Below are positions 35,163-45,814 of a stretch of 64,000 bases of DNA, piece by piece. The stretch comes from Microbacterium yannicii PS01 (lineage in GTDB: Bacteria > Actinomycetota > Actinomycetes > Actinomycetales > Microbacteriaceae), in the NCBI RefSeq assembly GCF_000304335.1, contig NZ_CAJF01000007.1, positions 90,842 to 154,841 on the forward strand, read 5' to 3'. Position 1 is the stretch's first letter. Each line of letters begins with the position of its first letter. The notes beneath the pieces are model-generated. The model worked only from the letters and a program-made list of their open reading frames with translations. It searched no databases and had not been told where the DNA came from. The translations under genes and the position numbers were made by a program.

Positions 35163-35962
35163 GCGCCACGGGGCCGGACGGCGACGACGACGCGCGCGCG
35201 GCGGTCGCCACAGTCGCGGCATCCGCCCTCCTGCTGGTCGCACTGGACTTCGACGGTACGCTCGCACCGCTCGAGGACGAGCCCATGGACGCCCGCATGC
35301 TGCCGGCCGCCCGTGCGGCCGTCGAGGCGCTCGTCGCCGCGCCGCGCACGCTCGTCGCCTTCGTGTCGGGGCGGAGCCTCGTCGATCTGCGCATCATCGC
35401 CGAGCACGACGACTACTCCCAGGTGCTCCTGGCCGGGTCACACGGGGCGGAGTTCTGGATCCCCGGTGAGGGGACTCTCCGACACGGTGAGGATGAGGGC
35501 GACGTGCGACTGCGCGACATGCTCCGCACGCACGCAGAGCAGGCGACCGCCCATCTGGACGGCATCTGGATCGAGCCCAAGACGTTCGGATTCGGGGTGC
35601 ACACCCGGCGCGCCGAGCCTGCCGCCGCGGCAGAGGCGAACCGCCTCGTCGACGAGATCATCGCGGTCGAGGCTCCCCACTGGCGGCGGCGGACGGGTCA
35701 CAACATCGTCGAGTACGCGTTCCGCCATGAGGGCAAGGACTCCGCGATCGCGGAGCTGCGCGAGCGGACCGATGCCTCGTCCGTGCTCTTCGCGGGGGAC
35801 GACGTCACGGATGAGGACGCGCTGCGCAGCCTCGGGGACGGAGATCTCGGCGTGCACGTGGGCACCGGCCCGACGGCGGCCTCGCTGTGCGTGCCCGACA
35901 TCGCCGCGCTGGCGTCGCTCCTGGCCGTCATAGCCACCGAGCGGTCCGCCGCGCGGGAATAG
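35159..35962 (+). CDS. otsB: trehalose-6-phosphate phosphatase
   Basis: 267 residues. HAD-superfamily motifs: nucleophile [13 protein letters not shown] (first Asp ~residue 29), motif II in [15 protein letters not shown] and motif [17 protein letters not shown]. It removes phosphate from trehalose-6-phosphate. GTG start coupled to otsA. Confidence 0.95.
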   Translation: MSATGPDGDDDARAAVATVAASALLLVALDFDGTLAPLEDEPMDARMLPAARAAVEALVAAPRTLVAFVSGRSLVDLRIIAEHDDYSQVLLAGSHGAEFWIPGEGTLRHGEDEGDVRLRDMLRTHAEQATAHLDGIWIEPKTFGFGVHTRRAEPAAAAEANRLVDEIIAVEAPHWRRRTGHNIVEYAFRHEGKDSAIAELRERTDASSVLFAGDDVTDEDALRSLGDGDLGVHVGTGPTAASLCVPDIAALASLLAVIATERSAARE

Positions 35963-35972
35963 ACTCACCTGT

Positions 35973-37679
35973 ATGCCCCAGCCTGACAACTCCATCGACA
36001 TCAAGCCGCGCAGCCGCGTGGTGACGGACGGCATCGAAGCCACCACCTCCCGCGGAATGCTCCGTGCGGTCGGCATGGGGGACGAGGACTGGGACAAGCC
36101 GCAGATCGGCATCGCGTCGAGCTGGAACGAGATCACCCCCTGCAACCTCAGCCTCGACCGGCTGGCGCAGGGCGCCAAGGAGGGCGTGCACGCCGGGGGC
36201 GGCTACCCGCTGCAGTTCGGCACCATCTCCGTCTCGGACGGCATCTCGATGGGTCACGAGGGCATGCATTTCTCGCTCGTCTCACGTGAGGTCATCGCCG
36301 ACTCCGTCGAGACCGTGATCATGGCCGAGCGGCTGGACGGCTCGGTCCTGCTCGCCGGCTGTGACAAGTCGATCCCCGGCATGCTCATGGCTTCGGCGCG
36401 GCTGGACCTGTCGAGCGTCTTCCTCTACGCCGGCTCCATCGCTCCCGGGTGGGTCAAGCTCTCGGACGGCACGGAGAAGGACGTGACGATCATCGACTCG
36501 TTCGAGGCCGTGGGTGCATGCCTGGCCGGCAAGATGAGCGAGGCCGATCTCAAGCGCATCGAGTGCGCGATCGCCCCGGGTGAGGGCGCGTGCGGCGGCA
36601 TGTACACCGCCAACACGATGGCCTCGGTCGCCGAGGCGCTCGGACTGAGCCTCCCCGGGTCGGCGGCACCGCCGTCGGCCGACCGCCGACGCGACTACTT
36701 CGCGCACCGCTCGGGGGAAGCTGTCGTCAACCTGCTTCGGCTGGGCATCACGACGCGCGACATTCTCACCAAGGAGGCGTTCGAGAACGCCATCGCGCTC
36801 GCGATGGCGCTCGGCGGCTCGACGAACGTGGTGCTGCACCTCCTCGCGATCGCCCGTGAGGCCGAGGTCGAGCTGAGCCTGCACGACTTCAACCGCATCG
36901 GCGACAAGGTCCCGCACGTGGCCGACATGAAGCCGTTCGGCAAGTACGTCATGAACGACGTCGACCGGCACGGCGGCATTCCGGTCATCATGAAGGCGAT
37001 GCTCGACGAGGGGCTTCTCCACGGCGGCGCCCTGACCGTCACAGGCAAGACGCTCGCCGAGAACCTGGCCGACCTCGACCCCGACCCGATCGACGGCACG
37101 GTCATCCACACCTTCGACAACCCGATCCACGCGACCGGCGGCATCACGATCCTGCACGGCTCGTTCGCCCCGGAGGGCGCGGTCGTGAAGACGGCCGGCT
37201 TCGACGCCGCGGTCTTCGAGGGCCCTGCCCGGGTCTTCGAGCGCGAGCGCTCCGCGATGGACGCGCTGGAGGCGGGCAGCATCCAGAAGGGCGACGTCGT
37301 CGTCATCCGCTACGAAGGCCCCAAGGGCGGACCGGGCATGCGCGAGATGCTCGCCATCACCGCCGCCATCAAGGGGGCGGGCCTCGGAAAAGATGTACTA
37401 CTCTTGACGGACGGACGATTCTCAGGCGGCACAACCGGCCTGTGCATCGGCCACATAGCACCCGAAGCGGTGGACGCTGGTCCCATCGCCTTCGTGCGCG
37501 ATGGTGATCTGATACGGGTCGATATCGCGGCTCGCACTCTCGACCTACTCGTCGACGAGGCCGAGCTGAGTTCCCGCCGCTCTGGCTGGGAGCCGCTTCC
37601 CCCGCGCTATACCCGTGGCGTCCTTGCCAAGTACTCCCGCCTCGTGCGCTCCGCTGCAGAAGGCGCGACGACGGGCTGA
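35973..37679 (+). CDS. ilvD: dihydroxy-acid dehydratase
   Basis: 568 residues. Fe-S ligands and active-site blocks are visible: [31 protein letters not shown] and [19 protein letters not shown], with C-terminal [23 protein letters not shown]. It dehydrates dihydroxy-isovalerate and dihydroxy-methylvalerate in valine/isoleucine synthesis. TAGACT (35960-35965) lies 7 nt before the ATG, pointing to a leaderless mRNA. Codon use changes abruptly to A/T-ending codons from about 37387 to 37640, although the protein stays conserved. Confidence 0.96.
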   Translation: MPQPDNSIDIKPRSRVVTDGIEATTSRGMLRAVGMGDEDWDKPQIGIASSWNEITPCNLSLDRLAQGAKEGVHAGGGYPLQFGTISVSDGISMGHEGMHFSLVSREVIADSVETVIMAERLDGSVLLAGCDKSIPGMLMASARLDLSSVFLYAGSIAPGWVKLSDGTEKDVTIIDSFEAVGACLAGKMSEADLKRIECAIAPGEGACGGMYTANTMASVAEALGLSLPGSAAPPSADRRRDYFAHRSGEAVVNLLRLGITTRDILTKEAFENAIALAMALGGSTNVVLHLLAIAREAEVELSLHDFNRIGDKVPHVADMKPFGKYVMNDVDRHGGIPVIMKAMLDEGLLHGGALTVTGKTLAENLADLDPDPIDGTVIHTFDNPIHATGGITILHGSFAPEGAVVKTAGFDAAVFEGPARVFERERSAMDALEAGSIQKGDVVVIRYEGPKGGPGMREMLAITAAIKGAGLGKDVLLLTDGRFSGGTTGLCIGHIAPEAVDAGPIAFVRDGDLIRVDIAARTLDLLVDEAELSSRRSGWEPLPPRYTRGVLAKYSRLVRSAAEGATTG

Positions 37680-37725
37680 ACCTGGCTCCCGACACATCCC
37701 TCCGACTGATCTGAGGACTCTCACC

Positions 37726-39529
37726 ATGCCCGTCGAAACCGCTCCGGCCGTTCCACGGCCCCCCGCTCGCACCGCCACGGCGCCCGTGCTCACGGGCGCG
37801 GAGGCGGTCGTCCGCTCGCTCGAGCTGCTGGGCGTCACCGACGTCTTCGGGTTGCCGGGCGGCGCCATCCTCCCCGTCTACGACCCGCTCATGGACTCCA
37901 CCGGCCTGCGGCACATCCTGGTGCGCCACGAACAGGGCGCCGGGCACGCCGCCGAGGGCTACGCCGCGTCGTCCAACAAGGTCGGCGTCGCGATCGCGAC
38001 CTCCGGCCCGGGCGCGACGAATCTCGTCACCGCGATCGCCGACGCCTACATGGACTCCGTGCCGATCGTCTGCATCACCGGGCAGGTCTTCTCCAACCTG
38101 ATGGGAACGGACGCCTTCCAGGAGGCCGACATCGTCGGCATCACCATGCCGATCACCAAGCACTCCTTCCTGGTGAAGGACGCCGCCGAGATCCCGGCTG
38201 CGATCGCTGCCGCATTCGAGATCGCAGGAACCGGCCGTCCGGGTCCGGTGCTCGTCGACATCACAAAGGACGCGCAGCAGGCTGAGGCGCCTTTCGTGTG
38301 GCCCCCGAAGATCGACCTCCCCGGCTACCGCCCGGTGACCAAGGCGCACGGCGAAGCAGATCCAGGCCGCGGCCCAGCTCATCGCCGGAGCCAAGAAGCC
38401 GGTCCTGTACGTGGGGGGCGGGGTGATCCGCGCGCAGGCCGCCGACGAGCTGCGGACTCTCGCCGAGTCCACCGGTGCTCCCGTCGTCACGACCCTGATG
38501 GCTCGTGGCGCCTTCCCCGACTCGCACCCGCAGCACCTCGGCATGCCCGGCATGCACGGCACGGTGCCCGCCGTGCTCGCGCTGCAGGAGGCCGACCTCC
38601 TGGTCTCGCTCGGTGCCCGATTCGACGACCGGGTGACCGGGAAGGCGGCGCTCTTCGCGCCGAACGCGCAGGTGGTCCATGTCGACATCGACCCCGCCGA
38701 GATCTCCAAGATCCGCACCGCCGACGTGCCGATCGTGGGCGACCTGAAGGACGTCCTCGTCGATCTGGACGGCGCCTTCCGCGCGGTCAGCGCGACGACG
38801 AAGCCCGACATCGCGGAATGGTGGTCGTTCCTCGAGGGCCTGCGTGACGAGTTCCCGCTCGGCTACACGCAGCCGTCGGACGGACTGATGTCGCCGCAGT
38901 ACGTGATCCAGCGCATCGGCGAGCTGACCGGACCCGAGGGCGTGTTCGCCGCCGGCGTCGGCCAGCACCAGATGTGGGCGGCGCAGTTCATCAAGTACGA
39001 GCGGCCCAACGCGTGGCTCAACTCCGGCGGCGCCGGCACGATGGGCTATTCGGTCCCCGCGGCGATGGGCGCGAAGGTGGCACAGCCCGATCGTCACGTG
39101 TGGGCGATCGACGGCGACGGCTGCTTCCAGATGACCAACCAGGAGCTCGCGACCTGCACAATCAACAACATCCCGATCAAGGTCGCGATCATCAACAACT
39201 CCTCGCTGGGCATGGTGCGCCAGTGGCAGACGCTCTTCTACGACGGCCGCTACTCCAACACCGATCTCAATACCGGCCACGACACCGTCCGCATCCCCGA
39301 CTTCGTCAAGCTCGCAGAGGCGTACGGCTGCCTCGCGATCCGCGTCGAGAAGGAGGAGGACGTGGATGCCGCGATCAAGACCGCGCTCGAGACCAACGAC
39401 CGTCCCGTCGTCATCGACTTCGTGGTGAGCGCCGACGCCATGGTGTGGCCGATGGTGCCGCAGGGCGTCAGCAACAGCTACGTCCAGTACGCCCGCGACC
39501 ACGCTCCGGCGTTCGACCAGGAAGACTGA
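37726..39529 (+). pseudogene. ilvB: acetolactate synthase large subunit with single-base frameshift
   Basis: Two adjoining frames make one complete ThDP enzyme of about 600 residues. Frame 1 (from ATG 37726) carries [33 protein letters not shown] (catalytic Glu) and [19 protein letters not shown], as far as PVTKAHG. Frame 2 continues [19 protein letters not shown] through [24 protein letters not shown] and the ThDP motif [14 protein letters not shown]...INNSSLGM to 39529. Removing one base near 38353 (GGCGAAG) rejoins them. Since the operon is otherwise complete, a sequence error is at least as likely as a real mutation. Homodimeric catalytic subunit, partnered by IlvN. Confidence 0.9.
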
Positions 39530-39542
39530 GGAGGAGAAGACC

Positions 39543-40052
39543 ATGTCGAGTCACGTGCTCAGCCTCCTCGTCGAGGACAAGCCGGGTCTGCTGACCCGCG
39601 TCGCGGGGCTCTTCGCCCGCCGCGGCTTCAATATCGAATCGCTCGCCGTCGGCGTCACGGAGGTGCCGGGACTCTCGCGCATCACCGTCGTGGTCGACGT
39701 CGAGGAACTGCCGCTCGAGCAGGTGACCAAGCAGCTGAACAAGCTCGTCAACGTCATCAAGATCGTCGAGCTCGACCCCACGGCATCCGTCCAGCGCGAG
39801 CACATGCTCGTGAAGGTGCGGGCCGATAACCAGACCCGTTCGAACGTGCTGGAGGTCGTGAACCTGTTCCGCGCCCAGATCGTCGACTACGCGCCCGACG
39901 CGCTCGTGGTCGAGGTCACCGGCGACAAGGGCAAGGTCGAGGCCTTCCTACGCGCGCTCGAGCCGTTCGGCGTCAAGGAACTGGCCCAGTCGGGCCTGCT
40001 CGCCATCGGCCGCGGCGGCAAGAGCATCACCGAACGCGTGCTGCGCGGCTGA
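39543..40052 (+). CDS. ilvN: acetolactate synthase regulatory small subunit
   Basis: 169 residues. An ACT domain at the N-terminus (SHVLSLLVEDKPGLLTRVAGLFARRGFNIESLAVG) is followed by the IlvN C-terminal domain (VDYAPDALVVEVTGDKGKVEAFL). It binds valine and gives feedback inhibition of IlvB. It starts 13 bp after ilvB with GAGGAG upstream. Confidence 0.96.
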   Translation: MSSHVLSLLVEDKPGLLTRVAGLFARRGFNIESLAVGVTEVPGLSRITVVVDVEELPLEQVTKQLNKLVNVIKIVELDPTASVQREHMLVKVRADNQTRSNVLEVVNLFRAQIVDYAPDALVVEVTGDKGKVEAFLRALEPFGVKELAQSGLLAIGRGGKSITERVLRG

Positions 40053-40061
40053 CAGACACCC

Positions 40062-41180
<1,119 letters not shown>

Positions 41181-41222
41181 TCCCGCTCGGCATCAGACCG
41201 CCGTCCTACCCGGCACGGCTCC

Positions 41223-41270
41223 GACCGGCCGTCCTCGCCCCCAACACGGGCGAGGGCGGCCGGTCCTTTC
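41223..41270 (+). terminator. terminator after ilvC
   Basis: GACCGGCCGTCCTCGCCC (41223-41240) pairs with GGGCGAGGGCGGCCGGTC (41248-41265) with one mismatch, followed by CTTTCG. It closes the ilv operon. Confidence 0.85.
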
Positions 41271-41355
41271 GTCCTGCTCGCCGAGTTCCTGACCGCTGAC
41301 GCAGAGGCGTCGCGCGGCGTTCATCCCGCCGAGTGTGTGAGGCCGCCGCGCGTTC

Positions 41356-44300
41356 ATGTGCGATCCCGACGGTGGGCTTGTGCAGGTCGCGTTGCGCCCT
41401 CGGGCGAATCTCACGGCATCCCTCCTCGTTCTTTCGGCCTCGATCTCCGGAGTCCTCGTACCGGCGCCGGCGCCGGCGCAGGAGCCCGCGCCGGTCTCCG
41501 CGGTGGTCATCGACGAGATCAGCCCGGGCGGCGGGGAAGGGGGACCAGGCGGCTCCGGCGGGTTCTTCGAACTGAGGAACGCCTCGAGTGCGGCGATCGA
41601 CTTGACCGGGTGGGCGGTCTATCGCTGCGACGCGGAGGGCCTGCGTGCGAAGGCGTCGCGGCCGGAGGTCGATCTGTCCGGCGTCACGTTGGAGCCAGGA
41701 GACCGGTACACCGCCACGCACATGGGGTGGCGCGGCGAGCCGGCCGACGCGGTCTTCACAGCGGTGTTTCCGCACCAGGGCTACGGACTGGTGCTGTTGG
41801 AGCCATCGGGAGCAGTGGCCGACAGCGTCGCGGTGTACCCGTCGCAGCCGACGCCGACGCGCAGCGAGTGCGGTCCGCCCGACGCTCCGGCCGCGACCGC
41901 CTTCGCCCTGGGGGAGAGCTGGCAGCGCACACCCGAGGGCTGGGTGCGCGCCCGGGCGACGCCGGGCGCTTTCAACGCGACCGCGCCGGACACCCGCGCG
42001 GCGACGGGCATCCGCATCGACGAAGTGGCGTCCGCGGGGCCGGGCGGCCACGGCGACGACTTCGTGGAGCTTCGCAACACCGGTTCGGCGACCGCGTCCC
42101 TCGCGGGATGGACGCTCTACCGCTGCACGGCGACGGGGGTGCTCGACGGAGGAACCGTGCAGCACCGTTTCGGCGGGGAAGCGTCGCTCCGCCCCGGGGA
42201 GCGTCTGGTCGTCGGGGGTCCCGACTTCGGCGGGGATGCCGCCGCTCGGACCGGCACGTCACTGGCCGATCTCGTTTCGGGCGTGTTGCTCGTGACCGCC
42301 GACGGCCGGCGCGCGGACGGCCTGACGGTGTCCTCGCGCGGCGACACAGCGTGCCAGCAGGACGAGAAGCGGCTCGCGGCGCAGCTGGACTACCGGTCGG
42401 GCGAGAGCTGGCAGCGACGTCCGGACGGCCGGTTCGTCATCGCGCCGAGGACCCCGGGCGCGCGAAACGCCGACACGGAGGCGTCCCTCGTGACGCGGCC
42501 CTTCGCGTACCCCCCGCGCCCCGCCGTGGCGATCAGCGAATTCGCGACCGATCCCGAGATCGACGGATCACCCCGCTCGCATCTCGTCGAACTCGGCAAC
42601 TTCGGCTCCCGCTCCGTGGACGTCTCGGGCTGGCGCCTCATCGCCTGCTCCAGCGACGGGTTCCGCTCGACCGACGATCTCGCCGTGATCGCCGAAGGCA
42701 CGCGACTCGCGCCGGGAGAGACGTGGCTGGCCGCGCTGTCGGGAACACCGGCAGCCGGCAGCGCGGACGCCCGCTTCGACGCCGCCTTCGCGCTGGGAGG
42801 TGGCGGCGTGTGGCTGGAAGACTCATCGGGGCGCCGGGTGGACAGCATCGGGGTCTATCACCGCAACGAGATGGACGACAGCGTCGAGCGGTCGAGCCCC
42901 TGCACCAAGGGGCTCTCGCTGCCGACCTTCGGCGTGGATCGGCTTCGCGGCGAGACCTGGCAGCGTGCGGGATTCACCGGCGATGACGCCTCGGACTTCG
43001 TCTCCGCTGTCGCGACGCCCGCGATGCTCGGCGAGCAGAAGTCGGAGTCTCCGCGCGCCCTCGCCGAGGACGCGTTGGCGCACGCCCGCGCGGCTGCACC
43101 GGAATCTGCAAGGCGCGGTCCTGAGCTCGTCGGCGTGCCGGCGGCCGGGAGGGCGACGCGAGTCGTCGCGGCCTTCTCCGGATCGGCGGACACCCCACTG
43201 ACGAAGCACCGCCTCGCCGACGAGGAACGGATCGATGTCTCTCGGGCCGGTCTCATCGCCGGGGACGATGGGTACGGGCTGCCCTACCTCCGTCTCATCG
43301 TCGAGACCGGCGGCGAGGGCGTCGTCGGCTGGACGGGGCGGACGGTCGGGCGAGCCTTGGTCCGACTGTCAGTGTGGAGCCCGGAGGCCGGAAGGTGGCG
43401 ACCCCTTGATGAGGCGGCGGGGGCGCGCACAGCGACGGGCGCCTCCGCGGATGAGGCCGTCGCGCTGTCGGGGGCGGTGAGCGGCGCCGAGGTGGAGGGC
43501 GGCCGGGCCGAGCTGCTCGTTCAGGTCGTCCCGGCCGGCGCTCCGGCGGTGACTGGCCGGTCGGGGATCGCAGAAGCGACCGACTACGACCTCGCTCTGA
43601 GCCACCTGACCGATAGCCAGTACTACTCGGAGGCGTACCCCGAGGTGTATGCGGGTCAGGTCGGCTGGATCGCGGCCAACGCCCGACCTCGCAAGATCGC
43701 GTTCGCCACCCACACCGGAGATCTGGTGCAGAGCTGGGTCGATCCGGATCAGGTGGAGGACCGCGCGCGACGCGAGTTCGACGTCGCCTCGCAGATGCAG
43801 AGCGTGCTCGATGACGCTGGTGTGCCCAACAGCGTGCTGCCGGGCAATCATGACAACAAGCGCGGGGTGACGAACGACCTGTTCAACGAGTACTTCGGCC
43901 CCGAGCGCTATTCCGGCGCGTCCTGGTACGGCGGGTCGATCGGTCCCGGCGACAACAGCGCGAACTGGTCGTCGTTCGAGGCAGGCGGGGCTCGGTTCGT
44001 CATGATCTCGCTGCCGTACGCCTATGCCGAGCGCGAGATCGCGTGGGCGGAGGGCATCGTTGCAGCACATGCGGACGCGAACGTCGTGATCTCGACGCAC
44101 GAGCACCTGACACCGAAGAACCAGGAGCAGGATGCCGAGCGGTCGACCTCGTCGCGCTGGGTCTCGCACGGCGACGAGCTGTGGAGACGCGTGGTCGCGC
44201 CGCATCGCAACGTGGTGCTGGTGCTGTCGGGTCACTTCCACGGGATCGGGTCCATCGTGACCGAGAACGCGGGAGGAGTCGACGGGCACACGGTGCTCGA

Positions 44301-44691
44301 GGCCCTCGCGGACTATCAGGAGTTCCGCACTCACACGGGAGAGCGAGCGACAGGTTTCCAGCGGCTGCTGCAGATCGACCTGGCGTCGGGGGCGCTCGCC
44401 GTCGACACGTTCTCGGTCGCGCTCGACGCAACCTCGAGCCACCCGTACGACTACGAGCAGTTCGTTCCCGACAACGGTCATGACACCACCGCCTCGAACG
44501 AGCGCCCCTGGCGTGTGATCGAGCGCGGTCTGCAGCACCGCTACACCGCAGCCGACGACGAGTTCGCGGTGACGCTCCGGTTGCAGCACGCGAAGGCGGT
44601 GGAGACGGATGTCGTCACCTTCACGTCGCCGCAGGACGATGATCACGCCTCGCTTGCGAGACAGAACGCGGCCGGCCCGACTTTCCGGTGA
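41356..44691 (+). CDS. secreted metallophosphoesterase with lamin-tail domains
   Basis: 1111 residues. A hydrophobic N-terminal signal (LTASLLVLSASISGVLVP) is followed by three repeats resembling lamin-tail domains (residues ~45-200, ~215-370, ~385-555), each with a FxELRN/FVELRN/LVELGN strand, LTGWxxYRC-type core and a SWQR terminal turn. The C-terminal third is a calcineurin-like phosphoesterase: SHLTDSQYYSE, THTGDLVQSW, LPGNHDN, STHEHL and SGHFHGIGS. Predicted extracellular phosphatase or nuclease. An in-frame GTG at 41380 is an alternative start. It follows the ilv terminator and is unrelated to it. Confidence 0.88.
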   Translation: MCDPDGGLVQVALRPRANLTASLLVLSASISGVLVPAPAPAQEPAPVSAVVIDEISPGGGEGGPGGSGGFFELRNASSAAIDLTGWAVYRCDAEGLRAKASRPEVDLSGVTLEPGDRYTATHMGWRGEPADAVFTAVFPHQGYGLVLLEPSGAVADSVAVYPSQPTPTRSECGPPDAPAATAFALGESWQRTPEGWVRARATPGAFNATAPDTRAATGIRIDEVASAGPGGHGDDFVELRNTGSATASLAGWTLYRCTATGVLDGGTVQHRFGGEASLRPGERLVVGGPDFGGDAAARTGTSLADLVSGVLLVTADGRRADGLTVSSRGDTACQQDEKRLAAQLDYRSGESWQRRPDGRFVIAPRTPGARNADTEASLVTRPFAYPPRPAVAISEFATDPEIDGSPRSHLVELGNFGSRSVDVSGWRLIACSSDGFRSTDDLAVIAEGTRLAPGETWLAALSGTPAAGSADARFDAAFALGGGGVWLEDSSGRRVDSIGVYHRNEMDDSVERSSPCTKGLSLPTFGVDRLRGETWQRAGFTGDDASDFVSAVATPAMLGEQKSESPRALAEDALAHARAAAPESARRGPELVGVPAAGRATRVVAAFSGSADTPLTKHRLADEERIDVSRAGLIAGDDGYGLPYLRLIVETGGEGVVGWTGRTVGRALVRLSVWSPEAGRWRPLDEAAGARTATGASADEAVALSGAVSGAEVEGGRAELLVQVVPAGAPAVTGRSGIAEATDYDLALSHLTDSQYYSEAYPEVYAGQVGWIAANARPRKIAFATHTGDLVQSWVDPDQVEDRARREFDVASQMQSVLDDAGVPNSVLPGNHDNKRGVTNDLFNEYFGPERYSGASWYGGSIGPGDNSANWSSFEAGGARFVMISLPYAYAEREIAWAEGIVAAHADANVVISTHEHLTPKNQEQDAERSTSSRWVSHGDELWRRVVAPHRNVVLVLSGHFHGIGSIVTENAGGVDGHTVLEALADYQEFRTHTGERATGFQRLLQIDLASGALAVDTFSVALDATSSHPYDYEQFVPDNGHDTTASNERPWRVIERGLQHRYTAADDEFAVTLRLQHAKAVETDVVTFTSPQDDDHASLARQNAAGPTFR

Positions 44692-44742
44692 GATCCGTCG
44701 CCGGGGGCGGGGGGCCAGGCCGCTCCCGGCTACGCTGGACCC

Positions 44743-45285
44743 GTGAACGCGCGCCGAGACGACGACGCCCTGAGCTGGACGGGCGACGACGATCCGACGC
44801 TGGATGCCGGGGTCCGCGCGGAGGATTCCGCGGACGAAGAGGCGCCTCCGGCTCTGCCGGCGGGATACACCGCCGTGGGCAAGGGCAGCGAAGCGATCAC
44901 CGACGAGTCGGCGGCCGGCGCCGAGAGCCGGGTGACAGATGCGAGCGCCGACGGGCGAGCAGGGGAGCCCGGTGCGGGGGAGCGCGCTCCCATGGGGAAC
45001 GCCGCCCTCATCTCCCTCGGTGTGATCGGCGGCGTCTACGCGCTGTTCGCGATCGGCTGGCTCATCGGCGGACTCCGCCTGCAGGGGTGGCGGCCCTTCC
45101 TCGTGACGGATGCGATGTTCCAGGGCAGCCTGTGGCTGGCCGTGCTCACGCCGGTGCTGTGGTTCGCGACGGTCTTCCTGCTGACGCGGGCATCGCGCGC
45201 CTGGGTGCGGTTCGCCTGGCTGGGCGCCGGGGTCGTGCTGCTCGTGCCCTGGCCGTTCGTGATGATCGGGGCGATGGGCCAATGA
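44743..45285 (+). CDS. membrane protein with acidic N-terminal tail
   Basis: 180 residues. The first ~85 are acidic and disordered; three membrane helices follow (AALISLGVIGGVYALFAIGWLIGG, SLWLAVLTPVLWFATVFLL, WLGAGVVLLVPWPFVMIGA). GTG start; TACGCT ends 6 nt before it, a leaderless arrangement. The stop overlaps the next membrane-protein gene by ATGA, so the two probably form a complex. Unknown function. Confidence 0.72.
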   Translation: MNARRDDDALSWTGDDDPTLDAGVRAEDSADEEAPPALPAGYTAVGKGSEAITDESAAGAESRVTDASADGRAGEPGAGERAPMGNAALISLGVIGGVYALFAIGWLIGGLRLQGWRPFLVTDAMFQGSLWLAVLTPVLWFATVFLLTRASRAWVRFAWLGAGVVLLVPWPFVMIGAMGQ

Positions 45286-45656
45286 GCGACCTGACACCCT
45301 CCGCCACGGCATCCGCTCCTCGCAACGGCCGGACGCCCACCTGGCTGGTGGCCGCGATCTCGGGGCTCGTCGGGCTGTTCTACGCCTACGCCGTCTGGAA
45401 CGCGATCGGCAACCTCGTCGAGACGATCGGCTTCTACGGAGACGCCGGCATGACCCTGAACGCGCTCGGCTGGCTCGTGTGGATCTTCGCCGCGGTGTTC
45501 CCGGTCCTCGTGTGGGCGGGCGCTTTCGCGGTGGGCTATCGCCGGCCCGCGCACCAGCTGTTCCTCGTGATGATCACCGGTCTCGGACTGGTCGCGGTCT
45601 TCTGGCTGAACGTCGTCGCCTACACCACACTCAACACAACCTCGCTCGTCGGCTGA
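45282..45656 (+). CDS. three-helix membrane protein
   Basis: 124 residues. Hydrophobic segments are TWLVAAISGLVGLFYAYAVWNAIGN, LGWLVWIFAAVFPVLVWAGAFAVGY and LFLVMITGLGLVAVFWLNVVAYTTL. No catalytic motif. ATGA overlap with the preceding membrane-protein gene indicates coupled synthesis. Function unknown. Confidence 0.72.
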   Translation: MSDLTPSATASAPRNGRTPTWLVAAISGLVGLFYAYAVWNAIGNLVETIGFYGDAGMTLNALGWLVWIFAAVFPVLVWAGAFAVGYRRPAHQLFLVMITGLGLVAVFWLNVVAYTTLNTTSLVG

Positions 45657-45814
45657 GCCGCCCGTGCGACGGAACGTCACACGGTCGGGGCCGCGACGGC
45701 ACGCGCGATAGGCTGGGCACCGGTCTCGCCCCCGCCGGCGTGTGGCGCGGCATCCGGTCTTCCCTGCTCTGTACTGCCCTGCGCGTGCGCGCACCGCCCC
45801 CGAAGGAATCACCT

